DNA of 64,000 nucleotides from Streptomyces justiciae (GCF_015163075.1 NZ_JADDXU010000031.1:1-64000); one strand, 5' to 3'. Positions 45,201-54,964 are shown, numbered from the stretch's first letter. The notes: generated by a model from the sequence alone, not told the origin. Numbers and translations are program-made.

Positions 45201-46764
45201 TGATCCGGTCCGATGCGACGGATATGGCCAGCTGGTAGCCGCCGCTGTGCCTGACGGCTTCGGGTACGCCCTTGTCGCTGTAGGAGACAGTGATGGAATT
45301 TCCATGCCGGTCCGTAATCCCGACGAGAGACAGCTCGGCCGGCCGAGATCGGTTGATCGGAGCGAAGTGCAGGTCCTGACCGATCTCCGGCTGGTTGACG
45401 GTCAGCGGGTTGCCGGCCGCGCCGTCCCATGCGAGTTCCCAGCGAGGCCCCTCGACCGGCATGACGGGTAGACCTGGCTCTGGCGTCGGGTACTCGAGAA
45501 CCATGCCGTCTTCGGTCACGAGCCGGACGCCGTACTCCTCCAGGATCAGCCTCTGGTCCAGCGTAGAAGTCCACGCCTTTCCGAACCAACGGCCGGCACG
45601 CTGATCCGTGACGTAATGCCGCCTGAGGATCAGCGGAAGCACACCCGGCAAGAAAACGTCGTCCTCAGTCATGACCATCTCGCCGGTCGCGACATCGATG
45701 GGGTCGTTCTTACAGGTGCGTTTGAGCATGCTCAACGCACGCTTGCGCAGGTTGCTTCCCAGTCCCTTGGCCATGCCCTTGAGGCCGACTTTGGCAAATG
45801 CCTTCATACCCTTGGCGAGCCCGCCGAGGGTGGTCAGGCCCTTCATCCCCGGTATGCAGTCCAGCGCGGCCAGGCCCACATCCCACAGGGAGGCCTGGCC
45901 TTTGGAGTATTTGTAGAGCGTGTCGGCGAGCACGACGAGTGCCGCGATCAGCACGATCGCGCCGAGGATCGGCCCACCGATGATCATCGCGATGACACCG
46001 ACCACCGCCACGACGACCTTGCAGACGGCGACGATGTTGTCCCAGTTGTCGGAGAACCAGTCCCCGACCTCCTCCCACCACGACCGGTTCTGAATACCCG
46101 CGTCAGAGGCCTCGTCGATCTTCGTCTTCGCGGTGTGCGCGGCCTCCTCACGCATCTTGCGCGCGTCCTCGGCCATCTTCTTCGCCGCCGCCAGCGCACC
46201 CTGCGCGCTGTTCACGTCCGACTGAGCGCTGGTCTGCGCGGACTTGGCGTGCTGGGCATCACGGGTGGCGGCCCGGACCTTGCCCTCGTCCGGCTTGTCA
46301 CCACCCGACTTACTGCCGGTGGGATCGTCCTTGTACTTGTCGGCTTCCTTGTTCGCGCGGGTCACCCACGAATCAGCGGACGCGAGACGGGAGTTCGCGG
46401 AGGAGAGATCGCTCTGAGCTTCCCTCCCCTTGGCGAGAGCCCGGTCGGCCAGGGCCTGGGCGCGCTCCAGCTTCGGCCAGAAGTCGGTCAGCGCGTCGCC
46501 GCACAACTCGTACGACTTCTTCAGCTTCTTGAGGTTCTTCGGGACGTCGCCGAACTCGTCCTTGAAGACCTCCGCCGACTTCCCGGCCCACTCCAGCAAG
46601 GTGTCCTCACCCGCCATGCCATTGACCAGGCGAAGGGCATCCGAGACGTCATCGGCGAAGTCGTGCAGCGTCTTCGCCAGCAGCTTGATCCGGTCCGGAT
46701 CACCCGGCGTCGGGTCCTTGTCCAGATCCAGGACATGCCAGTCCGTGGGCCGATGCCCCGCCAT
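42220..46764 (-). CDS. WXG100-type YD-repeat (Rhs) polymorphic toxin
   Basis: A 1514-residue modular toxin. Residues ~10-95 form a WXG100/LXG-like helical export domain (EWAGKSAEVF). A coiled coil follows to ~215, then two hydrophobic segments (CKVVVAVVGVIAMIIGGP, AIVLIAALVVLADTLYKY). A DUF6531-like junction (DPIDVATGEMVMTEDDVFLP) leads into ~20 YD repeats (YDERGRL, YDAVGN types), and the Rhs core ends PGQYRDPESGLDYNVRRYYD ... ISPDPLGL. The last ~130 residues are a distinct tip with NEINHIPAKAA and MERRDHRL, resembling HNH/EndoVII-type nuclease toxins. I chose ATG 46764, with GGGGGT 7 nt upstream. Export by a type VII-like route is inferred. Confidence 0.85.
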   Translation of the reverse strand: MAGHRPTDWHVLDLDKDPTPGDPDRIKLLAKTLHDFADDVSDALRLVNGMAGEDTLLEWAGKSAEVFKDEFGDVPKNLKKLKKSYELCGDALTDFWPKLERAQALADRALAKGREAQSDLSSANSRLASADSWVTRANKEADKYKDDPTGSKSGGDKPDEGKVRAATRDAQHAKSAQTSAQSDVNSAQGALAAAKKMAEDARKMREEAAHTAKTKIDEASDAGIQNRSWWEEVGDWFSDNWDNIVAVCKVVVAVVGVIAMIIGGPILGAIVLIAALVVLADTLYKYSKGQASLWDVGLAALDCIPGMKGLTTLGGLAKGMKAFAKVGLKGMAKGLGSNLRKRALSMLKRTCKNDPIDVATGEMVMTEDDVFLPGVLPLILRRHYVTDQRAGRWFGKAWTSTLDQRLILEEYGVRLVTEDGMVLEYPTPEPGLPVMPVEGPRWELAWDGAAGNPLTVNQPEIGQDLHFAPINRSRPAELSLVGITDRHGNSITVSYSDKGVPEAVRHSGGYQLAISVASDRITGVVLANDPAAPVLRRYGYDATGQLTSVSDTSGNSEKLFYDERGRISSWEDRIGTIFRYAYDAEGRCVRTRGPGGLMNGDFTYDEANRRTKYSDSLGHVTTYEMNDHFQVVREINPLGSTTVREWDRYDRLLCETDPLGRTTRYSYDDRGDLVELHLPDGSSVRAEYNDSHLPVTVIEADGARWQHTYDERGRLTSSENPVGGTTRYVYDETGARSRVVDPLGNSRHIENDPVGLPVSITDSLGHTTSYRRNPLGQVVAVADAIEAVTRFVWTVEGRLLARSRPDGATERWRLDAAGNPVAFESATGALTRYEQGPFGLPIAVTQSDGSRLTYTYDTELRLTSVTNALGQTWSYSYDAVGNLLGECDFSGRETKYCYDAAGQPIERLNGAGQRVVCTFDPRGNLRTRATDDGVSHYRYDGAGRLLEAASPSAVITYERDVLGAVVRETCNGRALELDYDLMGRRTRRRTPMGVTTHWEYDAEHRLTALHAAGTSVRLAYDAVGREVQRTLAAGSVLDQSWDAVGRTTGLALRSARSGSDIWRRTYGYRPDNFLTAIDDNVQGSHRLTLDSVGRILAARTADRQETYTYDSSGNLVNSQVVPEPGEAAGVSGNREYEGALLRRLDRTRYEYDGQGRVVSVTRRLLSGGKRVWRYRWDALDCLTEVITPDGSRWHYLYDPHGRRIAKQRLTEDGAVAEQTDFVWEGTRLAEQIQTCGDGALKTTTWHWQPGEHRPLAQTETARAASDHIAEGQEEFDTRFYAIITDLIGTPTELIDEEGRIRWSRHASIWGLPLDVADEQAHCPLGFPGQYRDPESGLDYNVRRYYDAENARYISPDPLGLDAAPNNYAYVPNPLTWSDPLGLVCTDLGGWYGRLSPARKGNEINHIPAKAAYSHLSLTDWMGPAIRMERRDHRLVSSTDSRGYSATPWRNAQRDLIDQGKFDEAMKMDIDDIRGLFGDKYDQHIADMVASMKDNPGLQKMLTDNGWTINYDLLK

Positions 46765-46845
46765 ACCGCAACCCCCGTCACGCACGCATCGTCAACAACC
46801 GTATGCACACGCGAACTTACCTGGAACAGCCGTTTGTCGAAAAGG

Positions 46846-47016
46846 TCAGCCGACCGCCGGGTTCTCGTCAGAAACGAGCACGGCTGTGAAGAAGCGGGGC
46901 AGGCAGGCCCGTCATCCGGATCCAAAGAATCGTCGCCGGCGACTGCCTCCCTGGCCTGCTCGAAGGCATGCCAATGAACACCGGCGGGCCCCCTTCGGCG
47001 GGTCCAGGTGGATCTC
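46846..47016 (-). pseudogene. Decayed remnant of a second immunity gene
   Basis: On the minus strand this non-coding stretch starts GAG ATC CAC CTG GAC CCG CCG AAG GG, matching MEIILDPPNG of the intact immunity protein but with the ATG lost. After frameshifts it reads AFEQAREAVAGDDSLDPDDG, jumps over about 110 missing codons, and ends in another frame with LPRFFTAVLVSDENPAVG-stop, matching LPLYFTAALVSHENPAF. Nucleotide similarity is obvious at both ends. It lies upstream of the toxin gene and overlaps the stop codon of the gene before it. Confidence 0.85.
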
Positions 47017-47677
47017 AGCCACCGAGCAGCAGCCCCTCCAGCTCCTCGTCATACGCCCGGAACCCCGCCCTGCCGTACTCAGGAGCGTCCGACTGCGGGT
47101 GCAGGACCCCCGGCAGATGGGCGACCCGCCATGTCCTGTACACCTGTGCCGGTACGACGCCGCCCGTCGCGTCCGCGAGGTCGCAGGCGGTCGTGAGTAC
47201 GACGACGATCGCCGCCGCGCCTCGCCGGGGCTCCGTCCTCGCCGCGACGGCGGTCGTGATCACGGCGTGCAGGAACTTCGTGAGTTGCAGGTCCGCTGCC
47301 ATGCGGCACATGCGCCGGACGGCGAGCGGTTCGTCGAGTCTCTCGATGGGGTCCGGGACTCCCGTGACGCCCGCGGACCACAGCAGCAGGTGCGCCGCCT
47401 CCACCCTGTAGTCGCGGAACCAGCCGACCTCGTCCGCCATCCGCATGGCCGCGTCGTCGAACCCGCACGCCTTCCGGACCCCGTCCATCAGCCGCCCGAC
47501 GTCAGCGTGCCGCCGCGCCAGGAACTCCCCCACCGAGACATCGGCGAGCACCCACGTGCCGGTGGCGTTCACCGCACCGACCTCCAGCACTCCGCCGAGG
47601 GGCGCGAAGACTTCCCGCGCGAGGTTCGTGCTTGTCCGCGGTTGCAGGGGGCGCCCTCCGATGCTGTAACTGCCCAT
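47015..47677 (-). CDS. Hypothetical protein upstream of the toxin locus
   Basis: A 220-residue soluble protein I do not recognise. It is mainly helical (DVGRLMDGVRKACGFDDAAM, HAVITTAVAARTEPRRGAAA, VLTTACDLADATGG), with no signal peptide. It starts 18 nt after the stop of the 47696-48310 gene, so the three genes at 47015-49078 look like one operon running toward the toxin. Its stop codon falls exactly where the start codon of the decayed immunity gene should be. Confidence 0.7.
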   Translation of the reverse strand: MGSYSIGGRPLQPRTSTNLAREVFAPLGGVLEVGAVNATGTWVLADVSVGEFLARRHADVGRLMDGVRKACGFDDAAMRMADEVGWFRDYRVEAAHLLLWSAGVTGVPDPIERLDEPLAVRRMCRMAADLQLTKFLHAVITTAVAARTEPRRGAAAIVVVLTTACDLADATGGVVPAQVYRTWRVAHLPGVLHPQSDAPEYGRAGFRAYDEELEGLLLGG

Positions 47678-47695
47678 AGCGCTGCCCGCACTGGT

Positions 47696-48310
47696 TCAGA
47701 ACCCCCAAGGGGCAGGATGTGGGGCCAGGTTCCGGTCCTCGGACCAGATCAGGCGCGCCTCCAGGTCGTCGCCGAGGAGATCGGTCAGACAGCGTACCGC
47801 CCAGCCGTTCCAGTGGACGCCGCCCGGGAACTCGGGCACGCGGAAGGCGGGGAGGTGGGAGGGGAGGGCGTCGGGGCGGAGGACCGTGATCTTCATCTGG
47901 CCCGTGGTCTTCTTACGCTTGGCGGACCTACGGGTGTCGACGCAGTCGATGACCTGCTCCACGAGCTGGAGGACGTACGGCGACTCCGCGTCCTCCGGGA
48001 CGACAACCGGGAGCTGCCGGCCCGCCGCCTCGAGGTCGTACGCCAGCAGATCGGCGACGCGGCGGCTGAACACCGGCGCCCCCGGATATCCACAGGGGAA
48101 CTCGGCCCGTCGCAGCCGCGGATCGCCGACCCACTCGGCGCGCAGCGACTCCGGCAGATCCTCGGCGGCATCGGTGCGCAGCCAGCGGATCAGCCTGCGG
48201 TGGGCGTGCTCCTCCAGGGACAGAGTCCGGAACCGGCGCATGCTCGGCATCAACCGGTACACCGCCAAAGGCTCACCCGCCGTACGCACTCCCGACCCCG
48301 TCAGAGCCAC
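47696..48310 (-). CDS. Hypothetical protein, possible Imm11-like
   Basis: A 204-residue soluble protein. The C-terminal part (MKITVLRPDALPSHLPAFRV, HWNGWAVRCLTDLLGDDLEARLIW) loosely recalls Imm11/DUF1629-type immunity proteins, but I am not sure. The start is GTG at 48310, with a strong AGGAGG 5-6 nt upstream and only 9 nt after the preceding stop, indicating coupling. The neighbourhood of a polymorphic toxin fits an accessory immunity role, but this is inference. Confidence 0.65.
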   Translation of the reverse strand: MALTGSGVRTAGEPLAVYRLMPSMRRFRTLSLEEHAHRRLIRWLRTDAAEDLPESLRAEWVGDPRLRRAEFPCGYPGAPVFSRRVADLLAYDLEAAGRQLPVVVPEDAESPYVLQLVEQVIDCVDTRRSAKRKKTTGQMKITVLRPDALPSHLPAFRVPEFPGGVHWNGWAVRCLTDLLGDDLEARLIWSEDRNLAPHPAPWGF

Positions 48311-48319
48311 TCCCCCTCC

Positions 48320-49078
48320 TCAGCCGTCCCGGCCGTACAGCCGAGCCATCGCGAACTCGACGGCCTCCTCGACCCCGACCTCCCGAGGCGCCTGCCCGTA
48401 CTCCGCCATGAGCCATCCGTCACGCCACTCCACCCGCCACACCCGCCCATGCCGGTTCTCGAACTCGACGAAGCTCCCGTCCCCGCCCTCCATCCACCGC
48501 AGCTCCTCCACCAGCCGACGAGGCTTGGTGAAGCCACGGCCACGGTTCGTACTCCGGCCCTGCGTACGGGTGTTGGCGTACCGCATCTTCAGATACGGCA
48601 GCGGATCGCGGCCGAGCTCGTTCAGCCGCAGCATCTGATATCGGGTGATCGCCTCGTCCAGCGTCTCGTCAGCCGCGGCGGCGAACTCACACGCGTACGC
48701 CGGGAAAACCATCCGGACATGCGAGGTCAGCTCCGGATGCTCCACGGGGTAGGCGCGGTGGACGTCAGGTGAGATGCCGATGACCGAGTCGAAGTCGGAG
48801 TCCCGACGCCCCGCAGGCGGTTGGAATCCGTCGAGCGCTCCCCAATGGGCGTTGCGCGCGAAGAGCTCCCCCTCCCGTTCCCTCGCGAACCCCAGTACCG
48901 CGACCGCGAGTTCCTCGTCGTACGAGCCCCGCCCGCTCAGCTGAAGCAGCCGCTCACCATCGGCACTCAGCGCTCCCGCGAAACCGAAGAGGGGAACGCG
49001 CGACCAGTACCAGGCATCCCGCAGCCCATCCAAGGGCCGCACCCCAGGGAAGTCCGCCAGTACGGCACGCAGGTCCAT
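48320..49078 (-). CDS. Hypothetical protein, first gene of the pre-toxin operon
   Basis: A 252-residue soluble protein without recognised domains. It is rich in Arg/Glu/Asp with aromatic patches (DGLRDAWYWSRVPLFGFAGALS, DPLPYLKMRYANTRTQGRS, WRVEWRDGWLMAEYG). I favour ATG 49078 (MDLRAVLADFPGV); an in-frame ATG at 49132 sits behind a G-rich GGGGGGAGGG and would add 18 residues. It diverges from the DUF1963-like gene at 49144, leaving only ~65 nt of shared promoter region. Confidence 0.68.
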   Translation of the reverse strand: MDLRAVLADFPGVRPLDGLRDAWYWSRVPLFGFAGALSADGERLLQLSGRGSYDEELAVAVLGFAREREGELFARNAHWGALDGFQPPAGRRDSDFDSVIGISPDVHRAYPVEHPELTSHVRMVFPAYACEFAAAADETLDEAITRYQMLRLNELGRDPLPYLKMRYANTRTQGRSTNRGRGFTKPRRLVEELRWMEGGDGSFVEFENRHGRVWRVEWRDGWLMAEYGQAPREVGVEEAVEFAMARLYGRDG

Positions 49079-49143
49079 CGGCTCATCGTAGATCGAGCAC
49101 AACTGCCCAGGTCCGACGCCCCGTTCCCGCATACCCTCCCCCC

Positions 49144-50124
49144 ATGCCGCCCCTCACCACCCCACCCCGCCCCCTCGACGTCCCCGCCCACTTCCCCGAA
49201 CTCGCCCCGCTGGCCCGCACCACCGTCCGCCTCCACCCCCGCCCCGGCTCCCCCACCGCGGCCGACAGTTCCCTCGGCGGCCCCCTCCTCTGGCCGGCCC
49301 ACGAACCCTGGCCCACGTGCTCGGAACACCCCGCAGCACCCGGCCACGCCCCGGACGAGGTCCGCCACCGCCGCCGCATCCTCGCCGCAGCCCACGACCG
49401 TCCGCGCACCCCGGGCACCGACTTCCTCACCCCCGAGGAGCGAACCGCCGTCGACCGAGCCTCGACACCCAGGCTCATCCCCCAGACCGGCCCGGTCCCC
49501 TTGATCCCCGTCGTGCAGCTCTACGCCCGCGACACCCCTGAGGCCGTCGCCTTCCCCGGCCCGCCCGGCACCGACCTGCTCCAGCTCCTCTGGTGCCCCT
49601 TCGACCATGAAGGCCCCCTGGGCCCCACGCCCCGCACCGAACTCCGCTGGCGAACCACCGCCCACATCACCGACCCGCTCACCACCACCCCCCACTCGGC
49701 AGCGATCGGCAAGGACCGCTACCTCCCCGAACCCTGCGTCCTGCACCCGGAACCCGTCACCGAATACCCCGCCCCGCACGAGCTCCCCGAACCCCTCGCC
49801 GACCGCGTCGAGGACTGGGCGGAGAGCCATGGCGTCGACTATCAGTACGACCTCGCCGTCGCCCCGGGCTGCAAGCTCGGCGGCCACGCCCCCTGGAGCT
49901 ACATCGACCCGTTCCCCATGGCCTGCACGGAGTGCGGCGCGCCCATGAAACCCCTGCTCACCATCGACGGCTACGAGTGCGACGGCGGCAGCAGAAGCTG
50001 GTGGCCGGGCAAGGGCACCGAATCGGTCCGCCCCACCCACCTCGGCATCGGCCGCGACCACGCCCTCCAGCTCTACGTCTGTACGACCTCGTACGACCAC
50101 CCGCACCAGCAGTACATCCAGTGA
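49144..50124 (+). CDS. DUF1963-like (YwqG family) protein
   Basis: A 326-residue cytoplasmic protein. The C-terminal half has YwqG/DUF1963-like features: CKLGGHAPWSYIDPFPMACTECGAPMKPLLTIDGYECDG, with CTECG as a possible half zinc site, and LQLYVCTTSYDHPHQQYIQ. The N-terminal half is Pro/Thr-rich (PPLTTPPRPLDVPAHFPELA). The function of the family is unknown; members often accompany toxin and immunity loci. ATG at 49144 after CCCTCCCCCC, no Shine-Dalgarno, so perhaps leaderless. Confidence 0.72.
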   Translation: MPPLTTPPRPLDVPAHFPELAPLARTTVRLHPRPGSPTAADSSLGGPLLWPAHEPWPTCSEHPAAPGHAPDEVRHRRRILAAAHDRPRTPGTDFLTPEERTAVDRASTPRLIPQTGPVPLIPVVQLYARDTPEAVAFPGPPGTDLLQLLWCPFDHEGPLGPTPRTELRWRTTAHITDPLTTTPHSAAIGKDRYLPEPCVLHPEPVTEYPAPHELPEPLADRVEDWAESHGVDYQYDLAVAPGCKLGGHAPWSYIDPFPMACTECGAPMKPLLTIDGYECDGGSRSWWPGKGTESVRPTHLGIGRDHALQLYVCTTSYDHPHQQYIQ

Positions 50125-50145
50125 CCCCGGCCCGAAGCGCGCACA

Positions 50146-50361
50146 TCAAGGCCCCTCGACCGCTGAAACCCCCTCCACCACCTGCCCCACCACATCCAGC
50201 ACCTCGTGCCCGAACGCCGTCGGCGCCACCAACACCCCGAACACCAGCGCGAGCCCCACCGTCACACTCTGATCGGACCGGCTCCGCGCATGCACCGTCC
50301 GCCGCAACCGCAGCACGAGGATGACGGCCAGCAACACCGCCACATCGACCGTCAGCACCAT
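50146..50361 (-). CDS. Small two-helix membrane protein
   Basis: A 71-residue protein with two predicted membrane helices (VLTVDVAVLLAVILVLRL and VTVGLALVFGVLVAPTAFG) joined by a basic loop RRTVHARSRSDQS, ending DVVGQVVEGVSAVEGP. I chose ATG 50361, with GGAGGG about 9 nt upstream; the open frame reaches 50523 but that part looks non-coding. Function unknown. Confidence 0.6.
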   Translation of the reverse strand: MVLTVDVAVLLAVILVLRLRRTVHARSRSDQSVTVGLALVFGVLVAPTAFGHEVLDVVGQVVEGVSAVEGP

Positions 50362-50503
50362 CGGGCGAGTCCCTCCATCGGCGAAGTCCAGTGAGCCATG
50401 GGCGACATGTACGGTACGCACCCCACCTAGCGCCCGACTCGACCCCGACGGAACACCGACCCTCCGGTAACGCGCATCTTGCCCACGCCCCCGAACCGCC
50501 CCC

Positions 50504-50911
50504 ATGATCACGCCCATGTACAAGCGAAGACGCGCCCTCGGCGCCTACCTCGGCGCGCTGCTCGCCGCCGTCCTGCTCCCCGGCATACGGCCGATCGACG
50601 ACAACGTGGCCTGGGCGGCGTTCCTGCCCGGCCTCGTCTTTCTCATCGTGAACCAGCTAATCTCCAGCTACCCCAGCAGCATCCGCACCGCGCCCCCGGT
50701 CATGCTGCTCATCCTCGGCGCGGTCGGGATCGTCCAGGACACGCTCATCTGGCTGCTCGTCTCCTGGATCGGCGCGCAGATGGACTCCGGGCTCGATGTC
50801 GACGGGTTCCTCGCCGCGCTGCTCGGCGGAGTCGTCGTACGGCTCACCGTCCTCACCCTCATGGCCCTCGGCCCGCAGCCGTCGCCCGAAGCCGAAGCCG
50901 AAGCCGCTTAA
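50504..50911 (+). CDS. Small polytopic membrane protein of unknown function
   Basis: A 135-residue protein with about four hydrophobic segments (ALGAYLGALLAAVLLPGI, VAWAAFLPGLVFLIVNQLIS, APPVMLLILGAVGIVQDTLIW, FLAALLGGVVVRLTVLTLMAL) and an acidic tail SPEAEAEAA. Start ATG at 50504 or 50516; neither has a clear Shine-Dalgarno. It converges on tuf and shares the terminator at 50922-50951. Not recognised. Confidence 0.65.
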   Translation: MITPMYKRRRALGAYLGALLAAVLLPGIRPIDDNVAWAAFLPGLVFLIVNQLISSYPSSIRTAPPVMLLILGAVGIVQDTLIWLLVSWIGAQMDSGLDVDGFLAALLGGVVVRLTVLTLMALGPQPSPEAEAEAA

Positions 50912-50921
50912 AACGCGAAAA

Positions 50922-50951
50922 GGGCCCGCACGACCGAAGTCGTACGGGCCC
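50922..50951. terminator. Bidirectional terminator downstream of tuf
   Basis: GGGCCCGCACGAC (50922-50934) pairs with GTCGTACGGGCCC (50939-50951), one C-A mismatch, CGAA tetraloop, flanked by A-rich (GCGAAAA) and T-containing sequence. It lies 40 nt beyond the tuf stop and just after the convergent membrane protein gene. Confidence 0.85.
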
Positions 50952-50990
50952 CTTCGAAGAGACCTACCGGTCAGCCCTGTCGGGCCAAGA

Positions 50991-52184
<1,194 letters not shown>

Positions 52185-52327
52185 TGGGTCCTCCTGTGGA
52201 GTGGTTCTGGTACGCCTTACTCATCGGCGCCAGGTGATCTTTGCTGGGATGCCGCCCGCCGGGGTTCTCCCGTGCCGGGCGATCCCCGGCGGTCGGTGTC
52301 AAGCCTAAAGCGTGTAACGGGGGTGCG

Positions 52328-54454
52328 TTACTCGCCCTTGGCCTTCGCGATGATCTCCTCGGCGACGTTCCGCGGAACCTCGGCGTAGGAGTCGAACTGC
52401 ATGGAGTAGCTCGCACGGCCGGACGTCTTGCTGCGCAGGTCGCCGACGTAGCCGAACATCTCCGAGAGGGGCACGAGGCCCTTCACGACGCGGGCACCGG
52501 CCCGCTCCTCCATGGCCTGGATCTGGCCACGGCGGGAGTTGATGTCGCCGATGACCTCACCCATGTAGTCCTCGGGCGTGGTGACCTCGACGGCCATCAT
52601 CGGCTCAAGGAGCACGGGGGACGCCTTGCGCGCGGCCTCCTTGAAGGCCTGCGAACCGGCGATCTTGAACGCGAGCTCGGAGGAGTCGACCTCGTGGTAG
52701 GCACCGTCGAGAAGCGTGACGCGGACGCCCGTCATCTCGTACCCGGCGAGGATGCCGAACTGCATGGCCTCCTGCGCACCGGCGTCCACCGAAGGGATGT
52801 ACTCCTTCGGGATGCGGCCACCGGTCACCTTGTTCACGAACTCGTACGAGGCGTCGCCGCCCTCGATCGGCTCGATCGCGATCTGCACCTTGGCGAACTG
52901 GCCGGTACCACCAGTCTGCTTCTTGTGCGTGTAGTCGACGCGCTCGACGGCCTTGCGGATCGTCTCGCGGTAGGCCACCTGCGGCTTGCCGACGTTGGCC
53001 TCGACCTTGAACTCACGGCGCATACGGTCGACCAGCACCTCGAGGTGCAGCTCGCCCATACCACCGATGATGGTCTGGCCCGTCTCCTCGTCCGAGTGGA
53101 CCTGGAACGACGGGTCCTCCTCGGCCAGGCGCTGGATCGCGACGCCCAGCTTCTCCTGGTCGCCCTTCGACTTGGGCTCGATGGCGACCTGGATGACCGG
53201 CGCCGGGAAGTCCATGGACTCCAGGATCACCGGCTGCTTGTCGTCGGACAGCGTCTCACCGGTGGTGGTCTGCTTCAGGCCCATGACGGCGACGATGTCG
53301 CCGGCGCCCACCGACTCGATCTCCTCACGCTTGTTCGCGTGCATGCGGTAGATCTTGCCGATGCGCTCCTTCTTGCCCTTGACGGAGTTCAGCACGGCGG
53401 TGCCGGACTCCAGGCGACCGGAGTAGATCCGGACGAAGGTGAGCTTGCCGAGGTGCGGGTCGCTCATGATCTTGAACGCCAGCGCCGACAGGGGCTCCTC
53501 GTCGGACGGCTTGCGCTTGATGACGACCTCGGGGTCCTTCACGTCGTGGCCCTCGATGGCCTCGACGTCAAGCGGGGTCGGCAGGTAGCGCACGACCGCG
53601 TCGAGCAGGGGCTGGACGCCCTTGTTCTTGAACGCGGTGCCGCAGAACACCGGGGTGACCGTGGTGTCCTTGGACTTGCCGGAGGCGATGGTGATACGAC
53701 GGATCGCGGCGTACAGCTGCTCCACGGAAGGCTCCTCGCCCTCCAGGTACAGCTCCATGATCTCTTCGTCGTTCTCGGCGACGGCCTCGATGAGCTTGCC
53801 GCGGTACTCCTCGGCAGCCTCGGTGTGCGTGGCCGGGATGTCGACGACGTCGTACATCTCGCCCTTGGCCGCCTCGGCGGACCAGACCAGGGCCTTCATC
53901 GTCACGAGGTCGACGACGCCCTTGAAGTCGGCCTCGGCGCCGATCGGGAGCTGCATGACGAGCGGCTGGGCGCCCAGGCGGTCCGAGATCATGTCCACGC
54001 AGCGGTGGAACTCGGCGCCGGTACGGTCCAGCTTGTTGACGAAGCAGATGCGGGGCACGCCGTAACGGTCGGCCTGACGCCACACCGTCTCGGACTGCGG
54101 CTCCACACCGGCAACGCCGTCGAACACCGTCACGGCACCGTCGAGAACGCGGAGCGAACGCTCCACCTCGACGGTGAAGTCGACGTGACCCGGGGTGTCG
54201 ATGATGTTGATGGTGTGGTCGACACCCTCGAGCGGCCAGTGACAGGTGGTGGCAGCAGAGGTGATCGTGATGCCACGCTCCTGCTCCTGCTCCATCCAGT
54301 CCATGGTGGCAGCACCGTCGTGGACCTCACCGATCTTGTACGACACACCGGTGTAGAACAGAATCCGCTCGGTGGTGGTCGTCTTGCCCGCGTCGATGTG
54401 GGCCATGATCCCGATGTTGCGGACCCTGGCCAGGTCAAGCGAAGTGGTAGCCAT
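52328..54454 (-). CDS. fusA: Elongation factor G
   Basis: GTPase that drives ribosomal translocation. 708 residues: G1 AHIDAGKTTTTERIL, G3 DTPGHVDFTVEVERSLRVLDG, G4 NKLDR, domain IV with GGRIPKEYIPSVDAGAQEAM and domain V with GDINSRRGQIQAMEERAG. ATG at 54454, 39 nt after rpsG, followed by tuf after 143 nt, the standard str operon order. Confidence 0.98.
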   Translation of the reverse strand: MATTSLDLARVRNIGIMAHIDAGKTTTTERILFYTGVSYKIGEVHDGAATMDWMEQEQERGITITSAATTCHWPLEGVDHTINIIDTPGHVDFTVEVERSLRVLDGAVTVFDGVAGVEPQSETVWRQADRYGVPRICFVNKLDRTGAEFHRCVDMISDRLGAQPLVMQLPIGAEADFKGVVDLVTMKALVWSAEAAKGEMYDVVDIPATHTEAAEEYRGKLIEAVAENDEEIMELYLEGEEPSVEQLYAAIRRITIASGKSKDTTVTPVFCGTAFKNKGVQPLLDAVVRYLPTPLDVEAIEGHDVKDPEVVIKRKPSDEEPLSALAFKIMSDPHLGKLTFVRIYSGRLESGTAVLNSVKGKKERIGKIYRMHANKREEIESVGAGDIVAVMGLKQTTTGETLSDDKQPVILESMDFPAPVIQVAIEPKSKGDQEKLGVAIQRLAEEDPSFQVHSDEETGQTIIGGMGELHLEVLVDRMRREFKVEANVGKPQVAYRETIRKAVERVDYTHKKQTGGTGQFAKVQIAIEPIEGGDASYEFVNKVTGGRIPKEYIPSVDAGAQEAMQFGILAGYEMTGVRVTLLDGAYHEVDSSELAFKIAGSQAFKEAARKASPVLLEPMMAVEVTTPEDYMGEVIGDINSRRGQIQAMEERAGARVVKGLVPLSEMFGYVGDLRSKTSGRASYSMQFDSYAEVPRNVAEEIIAKAKGE

Positions 54455-54493
54455 AAGGCTTCAGTCTTCTCTCGGTCTCGATGTGGACTGCGA

Positions 54494-54964
54494 CTACCAG
54501 CGGTAGTGCGCGAAGGCCTTGTTGGACTCGGCCATCTTGTGCGTGTCCTCGCGCTTCTTGACGGCCGCACCGAGGCCGTTCGAAGCGTCGAGAAGCTCGT
54601 TGAGGAGGCGCTCGGTCATGGTCTTCTCGCGACGGGCGCGGGAGTAACCGACCAGCCAGCGCAGCGCCAGGGTGTTGGCACGGCCGGGCTTGACCTCGAC
54701 CGGCACCTGGTAGGTCGCGCCACCGACACGGCGGGACTTGACCTCAAGCGTCGGCTTGATGTTTTCCAGAGCGCGCTTCAGCGTGATGACCGGGTCGTTG
54801 CCCGTCTTGTCACGCAGGCCCTCCATGGCGCCGTAGACGATGCGCTCGGCGGTGGAGCGCTTGCCGTTCAGCAGCACCTTGTTGATGAGCGACGTGACCA
54901 GAGGAGAACCGTAGACCGGGTCGATGATGACCGGGCGCTTCGGGGCGGGGCCCTTACGAGGCAT
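54494..54964 (-). CDS. rpsG: 30S ribosomal protein S7
   Basis: Head-assembly initiator and, in E. coli, translational repressor of the str operon. 156 residues: MPRKGPAPKRPVIIDPVYGS, INKVLLNGKRSTAERIVYGAMEG, RRVGGATYQVPVEVKPGRANTLALRWLVGYSRARREKTMTERL. ATG at 54964, 2 nt after rpsL. Confidence 0.98.
   Translation of the reverse strand: MPRKGPAPKRPVIIDPVYGSPLVTSLINKVLLNGKRSTAERIVYGAMEGLRDKTGNDPVITLKRALENIKPTLEVKSRRVGGATYQVPVEVKPGRANTLALRWLVGYSRARREKTMTERLLNELLDASNGLGAAVKKREDTHKMAESNKAFAHYRW

Noticed and set aside
41700..50911. Genomic island with integrase or att sites around the toxin locus
   Set aside because: I saw no integrase, transposase, tRNA gene or direct repeats at the borders.
52297..52302. 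tuf promoter with consensus TTGACA
   Set aside because: No acceptable -10 element lies 16-19 nt downstream, so it is mentioned only under tuf and not listed.
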